Below, piece after piece: positions 33,852 to 42,543 of a DNA stretch of 64,000 nucleotides. The stretch comes from Clostridium sp. E02 (lineage in GTDB: Bacteria > Bacillota > Clostridia > Lachnospirales > Lachnospiraceae): the NCBI RefSeq assembly GCF_003833015.1, contig NZ_RJLQ01000001.1:124001-188000 (forward strand). The letters are read 5' to 3'. The position numbers were made by a program, and so were the translations under genes. Within the stretch, counting starts at the first letter, position 1, and the number at the start of each line of letters is the position of its first letter. Below the pieces are notes generated by a model, which made no database searches, was not told the origin of the DNA, and was given only the letters and a program-made list of their open reading frames with translations.

Positions 33852-35753
33852 ATGTTGTATCAAATTATGAATGGGACCGTGACTGGTGGTGGGAATCCCA
33901 TTCTGTCCCACATTGATTTTTATATACAGGGAAATGAAAAGATTGCAGTGGTTGGGAAAAACGGAGCTGGAAAAACCACGCTTTTAAACCTGATTGCTGG
34001 AGAGATTACTTTAGACCGGGATGACAAGCGAAAAGGGGCTGGAATTCAAACCTCCAGAACGCTTACAACTGGTTTTTTGAGACAGCAGGCTTTTGAGGAT
34101 AAGGAGAGAACGGTAGAGGAAGTGCTTTTGTCTTCCTGTCCAGCCATTGATTCCTATTCTATGGAACGGTTTGAGTACGAGCGGGAGTATGATATCCTTT
34201 TTACTGGTTTCGGCTTTGCTAAAGAGGATAAGAAGCGAACGATACGGGAATTTTCGGGAGGGGAACAGACAAAGATTGCCCTCATCGAACATTTACTAAA
34301 AAAGCCGGACATTCTACTTTTGGACGAGCCTACGAATCATTTAGACATTCAAACAGTGGAATGGTTGGAGCAGTATTTGGTGAAATATGAAAAAGCAGTG
34401 GTCATGGTTTCCCATGACCGCTTTTTCCTGGATCAGACGGTTACTGTAATCTATGAACTTTCCGGGAAGAAATTGACCCGTTATTCAGGAAATTACACGG
34501 AATATCGGGAAGAAAAAAAGAAAAAAATCCGCCTTTTGACAAAGGCTTATGAGAGACAGCAGGAGGAAAGAAAAAGGTTACAGGATTTGGTGGATCGGTT
34601 TAAACACAAACCCAATAAGGCAGCATTTGCCAGATCAAAAAAGAAAGTATTGGAGCGAATGGAGCTGGTGGAAAAAGTGAACGAAGACAACACTTCCCTG
34701 TTTGCGGCTCCCCTTATTCCAGAATGTTTAGGAAGCAAGTGGGTCTTTGAGTCGGAACGCTTAAAGGTCGGATATGACAAGTCTTTATTTGAACTTACGA
34801 TGCGGATTCGGAGAGGGCAGAAGGTAGGGATTCTTGGACCTAACGGATCAGGAAAAAGTACTTTTTTAAAAACCATCGGTGGTTTGATTCCTCCTCTATC
34901 TGGAGAATTTTCCTTGGGTAATCAGATTACCATCGGCTATTTCGATCAGCATTCTTCAGAAATCAGTTCGGATAAAACCGTAGTCGATCATTTTCATGAC
35001 TTATTCCCTTCTTTGACGGAGAAAGAGGTAAGAGCGATCCTTGGTGCCTACTTGTTTGGTGGCAGGGATGCCAAAAAGCGAGTGGATGTGTTGTCAGGAG
35101 GGGAAAAGGCCAGATTAATTCTTGCTGAATTGTTGCAAAGTCGTCCCAACTTTCTGATTCTCGATGAACCGACCAATCATATGGATATTCAGGCGAAAGA
35201 AACGTTAGAGTCTGCATTTATGTCCTATACCGGTACGGTTCTATTTGTCTCTCATGATCGTTACTTTTTAAACCGGGTGGCACAATCCGTTCTGATTTTG
35301 GAAGAGGATACGGTGCTCTATTACCCATTTGGTTATGAGCATTATCTGAAACGAAGCAGAAGAGGGGGAAAGGGGGAAGAGATCGCAGCCGTTGTAAAGG
35401 CGGAGGAACAAGCATTGATTGCTGGAATTCGAGCCGTACCGAAGGGGGAAAGGCATCGGTTTAGGGAAATGCCAGTGGAAGAGGAATATCTGGATTGGAA
35501 ACTAAGGCCTATCGTGGAGCGGCTTCTTCTTGTTAAAAAACGGGTGGAGGAATTGTCGGCTGGGATCGATACAATGGAACATGCGTGGAGAAATTCAGAA
35601 TCGTTTTGGAACGGGGAAGAATGTAAGAATCTGGACCAGTATCAGGAGCTTATAGAGGAACGGGAGAAGGTATGGGATACTTGGACAGACTTGTGTCTGG
35701 AATGGTTTGATGTAGTGTTTGAATCGGAACGTTTTGATAGGGCTGACACATAA
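33852..35753 (+). CDS. ABC-F family ATPase with an unusual C-terminal extension
   Basis: Soluble tandem ATPase of 633 residues, no membrane domain. The first cassette has Walker A VGKNGAGKTTLLNL, signature FSGGEQTKIALIEHLL and Walker B ILLLDEPTNHLD. The second has LGPNGSGKSTFLKT, LSGGEKARLILAELL and FLILDEPTNHMD. The linker (about 195-275) is Lys/Glu-rich, as in ribosome-binding ABC-F proteins. After cassette two comes an extra region of about 130 residues. It includes basic KRSRRGGKGEE and a Trp-rich coiled tail (WKLRPIVERLLL, WRNSESFWNG, WDTWTDLCLEWFD). ABC-F proteins act on the ribosomal E site in translation or antibiotic protection. Which role applies here is unknown. Confidence 0.88.
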   Translation: MLYQIMNGTVTGGGNPILSHIDFYIQGNEKIAVVGKNGAGKTTLLNLIAGEITLDRDDKRKGAGIQTSRTLTTGFLRQQAFEDKERTVEEVLLSSCPAIDSYSMERFEYEREYDILFTGFGFAKEDKKRTIREFSGGEQTKIALIEHLLKKPDILLLDEPTNHLDIQTVEWLEQYLVKYEKAVVMVSHDRFFLDQTVTVIYELSGKKLTRYSGNYTEYREEKKKKIRLLTKAYERQQEERKRLQDLVDRFKHKPNKAAFARSKKKVLERMELVEKVNEDNTSLFAAPLIPECLGSKWVFESERLKVGYDKSLFELTMRIRRGQKVGILGPNGSGKSTFLKTIGGLIPPLSGEFSLGNQITIGYFDQHSSEISSDKTVVDHFHDLFPSLTEKEVRAILGAYLFGGRDAKKRVDVLSGGEKARLILAELLQSRPNFLILDEPTNHMDIQAKETLESAFMSYTGTVLFVSHDRYFLNRVAQSVLILEEDTVLYYPFGYEHYLKRSRRGGKGEEIAAVVKAEEQALIAGIRAVPKGERHRFREMPVEEEYLDWKLRPIVERLLLVKKRVEELSAGIDTMEHAWRNSESFWNGEECKNLDQYQELIEEREKVWDTWTDLCLEWFDVVFESERFDRADT

Positions 35754-35772
35754 TCTGTCAGCCCTATCTTTT
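35736..35772. terminator. Bidirectional terminator between ABC-F and chemoreceptor genes
   Basis: Perfect 13-bp stem GATAGGGCTGACA/TGTCAGCCCTATC with a 7-base loop and TTTT. It overlaps the last codons of the ABC-F gene and serves the convergent chemoreceptor gene. Confidence 0.88.
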
Positions 35773-37522
35773 AGTATTTATTTTTATGGGATGGAATATC
35801 TGTGTCCTCTGTTTCCGTGGAATAGGTTTGTAAAACGGGAACCGCATTTTCATCCATTAATTTAAATTTGCTAACTTCTTGCTGTAAGGTCACAGACTGA
35901 GCCGCAAGTTCTTCACTGGAAGCAGAACTTTCTTCTGCAGTTGCCGCATTGGTTTGAACGACAGAGGAAACTTGGGTTAAGCCCTGATTGATTTCTTCAA
36001 TTGCAACAACCTGTTGGGAGGAAGCGTTCTCTATTTCCTTGATGATTTGCTCTACCAGTTTCGATTTTTCTGCGACTTCTTCTAAAATTTTGGCTGCTTT
36101 TTCCGTCATTTCTTCCCCCTCGGAAACGGCTTCTACGGATCGGCTGATAAGTGATGCAGTTTCTTTTGCAGCTTCGGCAGATTTGGTTGCCAAATTTCTC
36201 ACTTCATCTGCAACCACTGCGAATCCTTTCCCGGCATTCCCAGCACGGGCTGCCTCTATGGCAGCATTCAGTGCCAGAATGTTGGTTTGAAATGCAATGT
36301 CTTCGATAACTTTTGTTATATTGGATATTTTTTCGGAAGCAGTATCAATTTTTCTCATGGATGTTTTTAATTCTTGCATATGAGCATTGCTTTCTAAAAC
36401 ACCGTCTCCGGACTGCTTTACATAATTTGTAGCCAGACGAACATTGGTGGCATTCTGATCAGCCTGTTGGGCAACGGCAGCAATGGAGGCGTTTAATTCT
36501 TCTACGGTAGCTGCCTGCTCGGTGGAACCAGATGCCAATGCCTGAGAGGCAGAAGAAACTTGTTCTGCACCGGTATTAACTTGATCGGCAGATGTACGGA
36601 TTAGAAGAAGGGTACGATTTAAATCCTTTTCGATTTTTCTCAATGCAATTCCCAAAACGTCCTCTTGAGAACGAAGGGGAACCTCCTTGGTAAAGTCTCC
36701 ATTGCTAATATCCTCTGCAACGAGAACCTGATTGCGGATTCCTTCCAACATATCAGTGAAAGCAGCTGCAAGCTGTCCCGTTTCATCTTTGGAGTCAATG
36801 TTTTTTAAATTCACGTCCAATTGACCCAATGCAATTTTACTGGAAGCCTCTACAATTTGATTAATTGGGGTTGTAATTATTTTAGAGATTTTGAGGCTGA
36901 AAAAGAGGGCGAAAATGGATCCTAGAATCAAAACAACACAGAGTATGGTCGTAAGTACTATGGCAGCTAAATTGTTATTATCACTGGTTTTCTTCGCTGC
37001 TTGCATACGACTTACCATGACTTGCTTCATATTCTGATCCAATTTTTCAATCGTATCATTCTGTTGGTTGAGAATCATCAGGGCTTTTTTTTGATCTCCA
37101 CTTTTTGCCTCTTGAAGGCATTCCTCAATGGCAGGTGCATAAGTCTGCTTAAATAATTTTAAAGATTCTTCAAGGAGAAGTATATCGTTCGAATATTTTA
37201 CACTTTTTAAGTATAAATTGACACTTTTTTCGAATTTTTCTTTTGAAGCGTAATAGTTTTGTTCCAATTCGTCTAATTCTTTTGCATCTCCTGAAGATAA
37301 GACCATAGAACGAGAATCTGAGCGGAATTGATTCAAACCGCTAGTCGCATCGATCAGATCTTGAATCGGTGCGGTTTGTTCTTCATACAAATAGGTATCC
37401 ATATGGTTGATCCAAACCATCCCAGTGATACCGACTGCACCAACGACCAGCATAATTGCAATTACGCTGAGAAAGGCAGTGAGAAGCTTTTTGGTAATGC
37501 TAAATTCTTTGAATTTTTTCAT
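35771..37522 (-). CDS. Methyl-accepting chemotaxis protein with four-helix-bundle sensor
   Basis: Full-length receptor of 583 residues. A membrane helix at about 12-35 is followed by a helical periplasmic sensor (about 36-185) rich in heptads, like 4HB_MCP domains. A second helix lies at about 187-210, then a HAMP domain ([20 protein letters not shown]) and the signalling domain. The hairpin tip carries [20 protein letters not shown] and [20 protein letters not shown]. The last 30 residues are a flexible tail without a CheR-binding pentapeptide. Start ATG follows AGGAGG. The ligand is unknown. It is the second chemoreceptor in the window, supporting a motile host. Confidence 0.95.
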   Translation of the reverse strand: MKKFKEFSITKKLLTAFLSVIAIMLVVGAVGITGMVWINHMDTYLYEEQTAPIQDLIDATSGLNQFRSDSRSMVLSSGDAKELDELEQNYYASKEKFEKSVNLYLKSVKYSNDILLLEESLKLFKQTYAPAIEECLQEAKSGDQKKALMILNQQNDTIEKLDQNMKQVMVSRMQAAKKTSDNNNLAAIVLTTILCVVLILGSIFALFFSLKISKIITTPINQIVEASSKIALGQLDVNLKNIDSKDETGQLAAAFTDMLEGIRNQVLVAEDISNGDFTKEVPLRSQEDVLGIALRKIEKDLNRTLLLIRTSADQVNTGAEQVSSASQALASGSTEQAATVEELNASIAAVAQQADQNATNVRLATNYVKQSGDGVLESNAHMQELKTSMRKIDTASEKISNITKVIEDIAFQTNILALNAAIEAARAGNAGKGFAVVADEVRNLATKSAEAAKETASLISRSVEAVSEGEEMTEKAAKILEEVAEKSKLVEQIIKEIENASSQQVVAIEEINQGLTQVSSVVQTNAATAEESSASSEELAAQSVTLQQEVSKFKLMDENAVPVLQTYSTETEDTDIPSHKNKY

Positions 37523-37669
37523 ACTGTTTTCCTCCTGATTTCCATCAGTTATTTATGTAGAGTGCTTCATTTTGTCTGTTTTTTCTACAAGTCTTTATTT
37601 TGCTTTCCGATGGAGATCCAGACAAACTTAATGCATCCCCGTTACCCAAAGATTGTGAGAAAATCAGTT
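37523..37669 (-). promoter_or_regulatory. Upstream region of the chemoreceptor gene
   Basis: About 150 bases of leader with no coding frame supported. The minus strand contains GGGTAACGGGG, reminiscent of the 3' part of GEMM-I riboswitches, but the 5' half is not found. No confident promoter was assigned. Confidence 0.25.
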
Positions 37670-38019
37670 CGCAGTATAATCAAAACCGCGTCAAAGTAAC
37701 CAATACCCTTGTTTTAAAAAGGAATCAGAATCATTTGACCATGATTTGGACGGCGAATAAATGGACTTCTAAAACGAAAGTTTCACTTAACTAGGTGGTG
37801 AGCAGATACTCCTTTGTCGATTAAAGGGGAAAATTGACGTGAAAATTGACGGCGAATGTGATGAATTTTTAAAAATATACTTTTTAACTTAAAATAAATC
37901 AAACATAAATTCTATAATTAATCATTTTTGTTTAGATTGACAAACAATAACGCATTCATATATAATATTAATTGGCGAATTAAGTCTGATTATGGTGGCG
38001 CGGTTTTGATTATACTGCG
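37670..38019. repeat. Non-coding element bounded by exact 21-bp inverted repeats
   Basis: The 21 bases at 37670-37690 are repeated as an exact inverted copy at 37999-38019. The 308 bases between them are very AT-rich and contain repeated GGCGAAT-type motifs (GGACGGCGAATAAA near 37751, TTGACGGCGAATG near 37847 and TTGGCGAATTAAG near 37973). No protein is encoded. The right copy sits in its own small hairpin (TGGCGC...GCGCCA). It resembles a MITE or a decayed insertion-sequence end, perhaps IS21-like, but no transposase is present. Confidence 0.55.
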
Positions 38020-38027
38020 CCATTTTT
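37995..38027 (+). terminator. Hairpin with T run inside the right end of the element
   Basis: TGGCGC and GCGCCA enclose a 15-base loop and are followed by TTTTT. It could stop transcription leaving the element. Confidence 0.5.
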
Positions 38028-38100
38028 GCAAGGATCAATGGGGTGTGGTAGACCTTAAACTAATTCTAAATATACTGTGATTATAGCAATTTAACTCATA

Positions 38101-38141
38101 AGAAAAGACGAGATCGTGATAGTTCTGATCTCGTCTTTTCT
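38101..38141. terminator. Terminator after the methyltransferase gene
   Basis: Perfect 15-bp stem AGAAAAGACGAGATC/GATCTCGTCTTTTCT with an 11-base loop, 24 bases beyond the minus-strand stop. T runs exist on both strands. Confidence 0.88.
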
Positions 38142-38165
38142 AAAGGATTTATTACCGATTCATTC

Positions 38166-38738
38166 TTATCGGGATACAGCATTAAAACGGTCTTTTCGGT
38201 ATGGATCATAAAAGCCATCGCTGATTTCCCAACCTTTAAAATCATCTTTTGTAAATAAGAGATGTTCCTCTCTATGAGAACGCATGGGCAGTTCTCCGAT
38301 TAAAACTCCATTTCTTGCAACCCGCAGTAATTCATTTTTTGCCTTTTCTGCATATTCTTTATGATCAAAATATAGAAAAACGCCATAGCAGATGACTTTG
38401 TCAAATGCGTTATCTTTAAAGGGCAGGTCTGCGGCTTCCCCAGTTAACACAGAATTGTTTAAGATCTCAATGTGCTTCTTTACCAGAGTGGGGGAGTAAT
38501 CGATCCCCACATAATCGCAATCAAGGTATTGTGCCAGTGCTCCTGCGCCGCATCCAACCTCTAAAACTTTGTCTTGTTTCTTTATATCTAATTGTTTTGT
38601 TATCTGTTTTGCCACTTCCTCCATATCTACTTTGGTGGCTTCGTACCCATCATAGGCAAGAAGGTCATTGCCGGCGGCATTCCCCTTCCTTATCCAGATC
38701 TCGTGCCAGGTTTCACTTGCGATGTTCTGATTGTTCAT
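38166..38738 (-). CDS. Class I SAM-dependent methyltransferase
   Basis: A 190-residue cytoplasmic methyltransferase. The SAM motifs are VLEVGCGAGALAQYL (about 52-66), the acidic GIDYSP loop, EAADLPFKDNAFDKVIC and a late FLYF strand. The substrate-binding N-terminus is short (WHEIWIRKGNAAGND). Start 38738 is eight bases after AAAGGAG. The gene directly follows the nucleotidyltransferase/aminotransferase fusion and probably shares its transcript. A role in methylating the amino-alcohol or head group made by that fusion is possible but only inferred. The specific acceptor cannot be read from the sequence. Confidence 0.85.
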   Translation of the reverse strand: MNNQNIASETWHEIWIRKGNAAGNDLLAYDGYEATKVDMEEVAKQITKQLDIKKQDKVLEVGCGAGALAQYLDCDYVGIDYSPTLVKKHIEILNNSVLTGEAADLPFKDNAFDKVICYGVFLYFDHKEYAEKAKNELLRVARNGVLIGELPMRSHREEHLLFTKDDFKGWEISDGFYDPYRKDRFNAVSR

Positions 38739-38757
38739 GTTATTTGCTCCTTTCATA

Positions 38758-40566
38758 CTATCTTAATATGTGTTTTAAGGCATCGGCAAGACGTTCATTG
38801 TCTTCCTTTGTCCGAACTGCAATTCTTATAAATTCTCTGCCTTCCATTCCTGGTTTATGAGATAAATCTTTGACCAGAATGTTATAGCGGTTTAGTAATA
38901 GTTCCGCAATCTGAGTCGCGGTGCAGCCATCTTTTACTTCGCAAAGGATATAGTTTGCCTCAGAGGGGTATAAGGTTAGCTGCCTTATGGGACCAAGTAA
39001 TTGAAACATCTCACTCCTTGTTTCCTTAAACTGTTCCAGAGCCATTTTGTAATCATTTTGGTATTTTTCAAAGATCTGAAGGAAATATTCTCCAAGAGAA
39101 TTGATATTCCAGATGGGGAGTTCCGTTCTTACCATATTGATGACGGAGCTATCCCCACAGGTTAAAATACCAAGTCGCAGACCTGGAACCCCGTAAGATT
39201 TTGAGATGCTTTTTATTATGACTAGGTTTTTATAGGCGTCTAATATATCAGGGTCCATAAGGGAAGGTTCTTCTTCCATGGAGGAAAAATCAAGGAAGGA
39301 TTCATCAAGGATCAAAAGCGTGTTTTTTTCTTTGAAATACTGGGCGAGAGTAAGTACTTCTGCTCTTTTTATGTAATTCCCCGAAGGGTTATCCGGATTA
39401 ACCAAAACCATTGCTTCCAATTCTTTGTCTTTATAAAAATCTATAATGTCCTGAGCTGTGTATCGTAGATCCCTAGAAGGAATTGGAAAAGGAACTATGT
39501 TTGCTGCACAATTTTCATACTCCGCAAAGGAAGGGCGTAAAACACCCACCTCTCTTTTAAAACTCCGCATCAATGGCTTGATTAATTCTGCCGCACCATT
39601 TCCAGTTAACACCTGATCCCTTGGCAGACCCAGAGACTTAGCGGCTAAAAGATTGTTGACATCAAGACCGGAAGGATAGCTGGTGGCAAGGGTCTCGAAA
39701 CTGGCCTTAATTTCGCCCATAAACCGGTCATTTGGAAAATAGGGATTTACCAGATAGCAAAAATCCAACAAGCCAGGGTAACGCCAGAATCCTCCGTACC
39801 GGCTGCTTAATTTGGAAAGTCTGCTTTGGGAATCGGTAAAAATAGACTCTGCAATATCCAAATCCTGTTCATCGTCAATTTCATACCAGAAACCATTTTC
39901 CAGCCGGGTTGCTTTTAAATCATGGTCATCTAACAGAGAGATTACTTTAAGAACCTGCTCATAATATTCATTATTTCCAAGAGCCTTACTGTATGCTTCC
40001 AGGAAAGGGACATAATGTGTAGTGGAAAAACTACGACTGAATTTGTAAATATTGACGGTTTTGTAATAGGAGTGGATATCTTCAAAACGAAAATCTTTTC
40101 TTGTTAAAAACTTCTTGATATTGTCCTCTTCATCAAGAAGAACCACGGTACCATCCATCCAACTTTCAAAAGGAGCGGTCAGTGCCAGGTTTGGATAAGG
40201 GTGTTCAATGATCTGCGTTAATACTTCCTGTTCAAAAATCAGATCAGATTCCAGTAAAAGAGTATCATCGGTAAGGAGATGTTTTCTTGCCAAATAAAGA
40301 GAATAGATGTTGTTGGTGGTCTGATAATCCGGATTTTCAATGTAGGTAATAGGAGTATGTAAGGAAAGGGAATCTGCAAACGAACGTAGTTTTTCTCCCT
40401 GATGGCCGGTGACAAGAATAATTTTCTCAAGATCGTATTGATCCAGTTGTTTTAACATCCGTTCAATGAGAGGGATTTTGTTAACAGATACCATACACTT
40501 TGGTATGGATTCGGTTAACTTCTTTAGACGCCGTCCCATTCCGGCTGCCAGAATAATTGCCTGCAT
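38758..40566 (-). CDS. Fusion of a LicC-like nucleotidyltransferase and a HisC/CobD-like PLP enzyme
   Basis: A 602-residue two-domain cytoplasmic enzyme. Residues 1-240 are a sugar/choline-phosphate nucleotidyltransferase: IILAAGMGRRL, SIPKCMVSVN, LLESDLIF and YEIDDEQDL. Residues about 265-600 are a fold-type I PLP enzyme of the histidinol-phosphate aminotransferase/threonine-phosphate decarboxylase group: VNPDNPSGNY, LILDESFLDF and PLP-Lys456 in SISKSYGVPGLRLG. Start 40566 follows AAAGGAG. The pairing suggests synthesis of an amino-alcohol phosphate, for example by decarboxylating phosphoserine, and activation to a CDP derivative for surface polymers. This pathway is inference. A methyltransferase gene follows. 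Confidence 0.85.
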   Translation of the reverse strand: MQAIILAAGMGRRLKKLTESIPKCMVSVNKIPLIERMLKQLDQYDLEKIILVTGHQGEKLRSFADSLSLHTPITYIENPDYQTTNNIYSLYLARKHLLTDDTLLLESDLIFEQEVLTQIIEHPYPNLALTAPFESWMDGTVVLLDEEDNIKKFLTRKDFRFEDIHSYYKTVNIYKFSRSFSTTHYVPFLEAYSKALGNNEYYEQVLKVISLLDDHDLKATRLENGFWYEIDDEQDLDIAESIFTDSQSRLSKLSSRYGGFWRYPGLLDFCYLVNPYFPNDRFMGEIKASFETLATSYPSGLDVNNLLAAKSLGLPRDQVLTGNGAAELIKPLMRSFKREVGVLRPSFAEYENCAANIVPFPIPSRDLRYTAQDIIDFYKDKELEAMVLVNPDNPSGNYIKRAEVLTLAQYFKEKNTLLILDESFLDFSSMEEEPSLMDPDILDAYKNLVIIKSISKSYGVPGLRLGILTCGDSSVINMVRTELPIWNINSLGEYFLQIFEKYQNDYKMALEQFKETRSEMFQLLGPIRQLTLYPSEANYILCEVKDGCTATQIAELLLNRYNILVKDLSHKPGMEGREFIRIAVRTKEDNERLADALKHILR

Positions 40567-40671
40567 AATGTCTCCTTTGTTCAAAAATAGTGTATTTACT
40601 TAATTAATGAACATGATAGCAGTTTTTGCAGGGAGTGTCAAGAGGCGATGCATAAATATATGGAAACTATC

Positions 40672-40711
40672 TTGACAATCATTTGTATCGTGCTATAATA
40701 TGAAAATGATT
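40672..40711 (+). promoter_or_regulatory. Promoter and probable Zur-type operator of the zinc operon
   Basis: Perfect TTGACA at 40672-40677, 16-bp spacer, perfect TATAAT at 40694-40699. An inverted pair AATCATTT (40678-40685) and AAATGATT (40704-40711) flanks the -10 box, resembling Fur/Zur half sites. The first gene of the operon is a Fur-family repressor. Confidence 0.6.
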
Positions 40712-40736
40712 TCTAATTTCGAAATAGGGGATAAAT

Positions 40737-41144
40737 ATGGCAGAACGTGGAAGATATCGAACAAAACAGCAGGAAATAATACTTGAGTGCTTAAAAAATC
40801 GAAAAGAAGAATTCTGTACCGTGGAGCGGTTTATGGAATACTTACGCCAGGATGGAATTCAGGTAGGGCAGACCACTGTGTATCGTGCAATGGAGCGGCT
40901 GACGGAGGATGGATTGGTGGTGAAGATTCCATCTGTGGATGGATCGAAAGCTCAATTTAGATACATCGGGGAAGAGATCAATCCAAATGTAGGGAAACTT
41001 GTCTGCTTAAAATGTGGAACTATGATCCCATTAGAATGTTCCAGACTGGATGAATTTTACCGGCATATACACGAAGATCACGGTTTTTTGCTGGATCAAC
41101 AACATATGGTTCTCTATGGGTATTGCATGAGATGCCAGGGATAA
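40737..41144 (+). CDS. zur: Fur-family repressor, probably zinc-responsive (Zur)
   Basis: A 135-residue Fur-family protein. The winged helix (about 1-80) has RYRTKQQEIILECLKNRKEE and the recognition helix VGQTTVYRAMERLTEDGLVV. The dimerisation/metal domain carries a CxxC (LVCLKCGTMIPLEC), a His cluster HIHEDHGF with HMVLYG, and a final CMRCQG CxxC. These are the structural zinc cysteines and sensing His/Cys. Zinc rather than iron specificity is inferred from the znuACB genes downstream and the COG0523 genes beyond. It probably represses the whole operon, including itself, through the site around the -10 box. Confidence 0.88.
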   Translation: MAERGRYRTKQQEIILECLKNRKEEFCTVERFMEYLRQDGIQVGQTTVYRAMERLTEDGLVVKIPSVDGSKAQFRYIGEEINPNVGKLVCLKCGTMIPLECSRLDEFYRHIHEDHGFLLDQQHMVLYGYCMRCQG

Positions 41145-41180
41145 AGCCATAGAGGAATTTAACAAGAGGAGTATTTGGAC

Positions 41181-41492
41181 ATGAAAGAATGGACAAAGCA
41201 AAGACGGATGACTTCAAGGATTCTGGTTGTGGTTATAATCCTTGTCTATTTTGGCTCTCCTTTTTTTGTATTTACACATCTTTCTCATGATTGTACTGGT
41301 AATGACTGTCCTGTATGCGTAGAAATAGATGCATGTATCGTCGTAATTCAACTACTTACCGAAGCAATTGGAACAGCGGCAGTGATTCTCTTTGCATATA
41401 GGAACTTCATAAAGAGTCTCATAAGGGCTTGGTGCGGACTTTTTTTATGTCCGGATTCACTGGTCGGTTTGAAAATTCGTTTGAATAATTGA
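41181..41492 (+). CDS. Small membrane protein with a Cys/His metal-binding loop
   Basis: Encodes 103 residues. ATG 41181 follows AGAGGAG; a TTG six bases earlier is possible. A helix at about 12-32 (ILVVVIILVYFGSPFFVF) is followed by THLSHDCTGNDCPVCVEIDA, which holds His, Asp and four Cys. A second helix lies at about 58-75, with a short basic tail beyond. The loop would face outside. The HxCxGxxCPxC spacing is suited to zinc. Sitting between the Fur-family repressor and ZnuA genes, it could be a zinc sensor, chaperone or accessory of the importer. I do not recognise a characterised family. Confidence 0.7.
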   Translation: MKEWTKQRRMTSRILVVVIILVYFGSPFFVFTHLSHDCTGNDCPVCVEIDACIVVIQLLTEAIGTAAVILFAYRNFIKSLIRAWCGLFLCPDSLVGLKIRLNN

Positions 41493-41546
41493 TGGATTTT
41501 TGGAGGAAAGAAAATCGTGTAGAAAGAAAATTGGAGGATTATATAA

Positions 41547-42512
41547 ATGAATAAAACGATTAAAAGAATGGGACAAATGGCAGTACTAGTCGCTGCAATC
41601 TCGGCTGTGGTAACTGGCTGCGGAGGAAATAAGAAGGAAATTCAAGGAGAAAAGACGGGAGAAAAGCTATCGGTTATGGCTAGCTTTTATCCAGTGTATG
41701 ATTTTGCCCAAAAAGTGGGCCAAGATAAAGTAAATGTCACAAATATGGTACCTGCTGGGACGGAGCCTCATGAATGGGAGCCTGCTACCAGTGATATCAC
41801 CCGTCTAGAAAAGGCAGATGTCTTTGTTTATAGTGGCGCTGGAATGGAGCATTGGACCGATACCGTATTAAAAAGTCTGGAGAATAAGGAGCTTATATCA
41901 GTAGAAGCATCTCAGGGGATTTCCCTTCATAAAGGACACGAAGAGGAAGAAGCTGAGGAAGAAGCTGGGGAAGAAGAGCATGAACATGGAGCGTATGATC
42001 CTCATGTATGGTTAAGCCCTATGAATGCAAAAAAAGAAATGGAAAATATCAAAGATGCATTTGTAAAAGCAGATCCTAAAAACAAAGATTATTATGAAAC
42101 CAACTACCAAACCTATGCAGAAAAATTCGATCAGTTGGATCAAACGTATAAAGAAACATTAACACCATTGCCCAATAAAGTAGTGGTTGTTTCCCATGAG
42201 GCATTTGGATATCTTTGCAGCTCCTATGGATTGACCCAGATGGGAATAGAAGGACTGTCACCAGATTCAGAGCCAGATCCAGCACGAATGGCTCAGGTAA
42301 TTGATTTTGTGAATAAAAATCATATAGAAACAATTTTCTTTGAAGAATTAGTAAGCCCGAAAGTGGCTGAAACCATAGCAAACGAGACCGGTGCAAATAC
42401 TCAGGTTTTAAATCCTCTTGAGGGTTTGACCGATGAGGAATTAAAAGATGGCGCGGATTATTTCTCTGTGATGGAGAAAAATCTAGCTGTACTCAAAAAG
42501 GCATTGGAGTAG
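41547..42512 (+). CDS. znuA: Zinc ABC transporter substrate-binding lipoprotein
   Basis: A 321-residue metal-binding lipoprotein with signal peptide ending VVTGCGGN (Cys25 lipidated). Features of cluster A-I zinc binding proteins are ASFYPVYDFA, VPAGTEPHEWEP with a zinc His, and an acidic/His-rich loop GEEEHEHGAYDPHVWLSP with the second His. VVSHEAFGYL brings the third His, and FFEELVSPKVAETIANETGA the C-terminal acidic ligand. The His/Glu-rich loop favours zinc over manganese. The gene sits 54 bases after the small Cys/His membrane protein and just before the ATPase and permease genes. Confidence 0.94.
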   Translation: MNKTIKRMGQMAVLVAAISAVVTGCGGNKKEIQGEKTGEKLSVMASFYPVYDFAQKVGQDKVNVTNMVPAGTEPHEWEPATSDITRLEKADVFVYSGAGMEHWTDTVLKSLENKELISVEASQGISLHKGHEEEEAEEEAGEEEHEHGAYDPHVWLSPMNAKKEMENIKDAFVKADPKNKDYYETNYQTYAEKFDQLDQTYKETLTPLPNKVVVVSHEAFGYLCSSYGLTQMGIEGLSPDSEPDPARMAQVIDFVNKNHIETIFFEELVSPKVAETIANETGANTQVLNPLEGLTDEELKDGADYFSVMEKNLAVLKKALE

Positions 42513-42543
42513 TTGGATTAAATAGAGATTGGAGTTAGGGATA

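Noticed and set aside
37585-37690. Possible cyclic di-GMP riboswitch before the chemoreceptor gene
   Set aside because: Only a GGGTAACGGGG-like 3' fragment is present on the minus strand. The 5' half with the GGGCAAACC and GCAAAGCC elements is not found in the adjoining sequence.
37600-37794. 64-codon plus-strand frame in the chemoreceptor upstream region
   Set aside because: No ribosome site, atypical composition, and it overlaps the inverted-repeat element; more likely non-coding.
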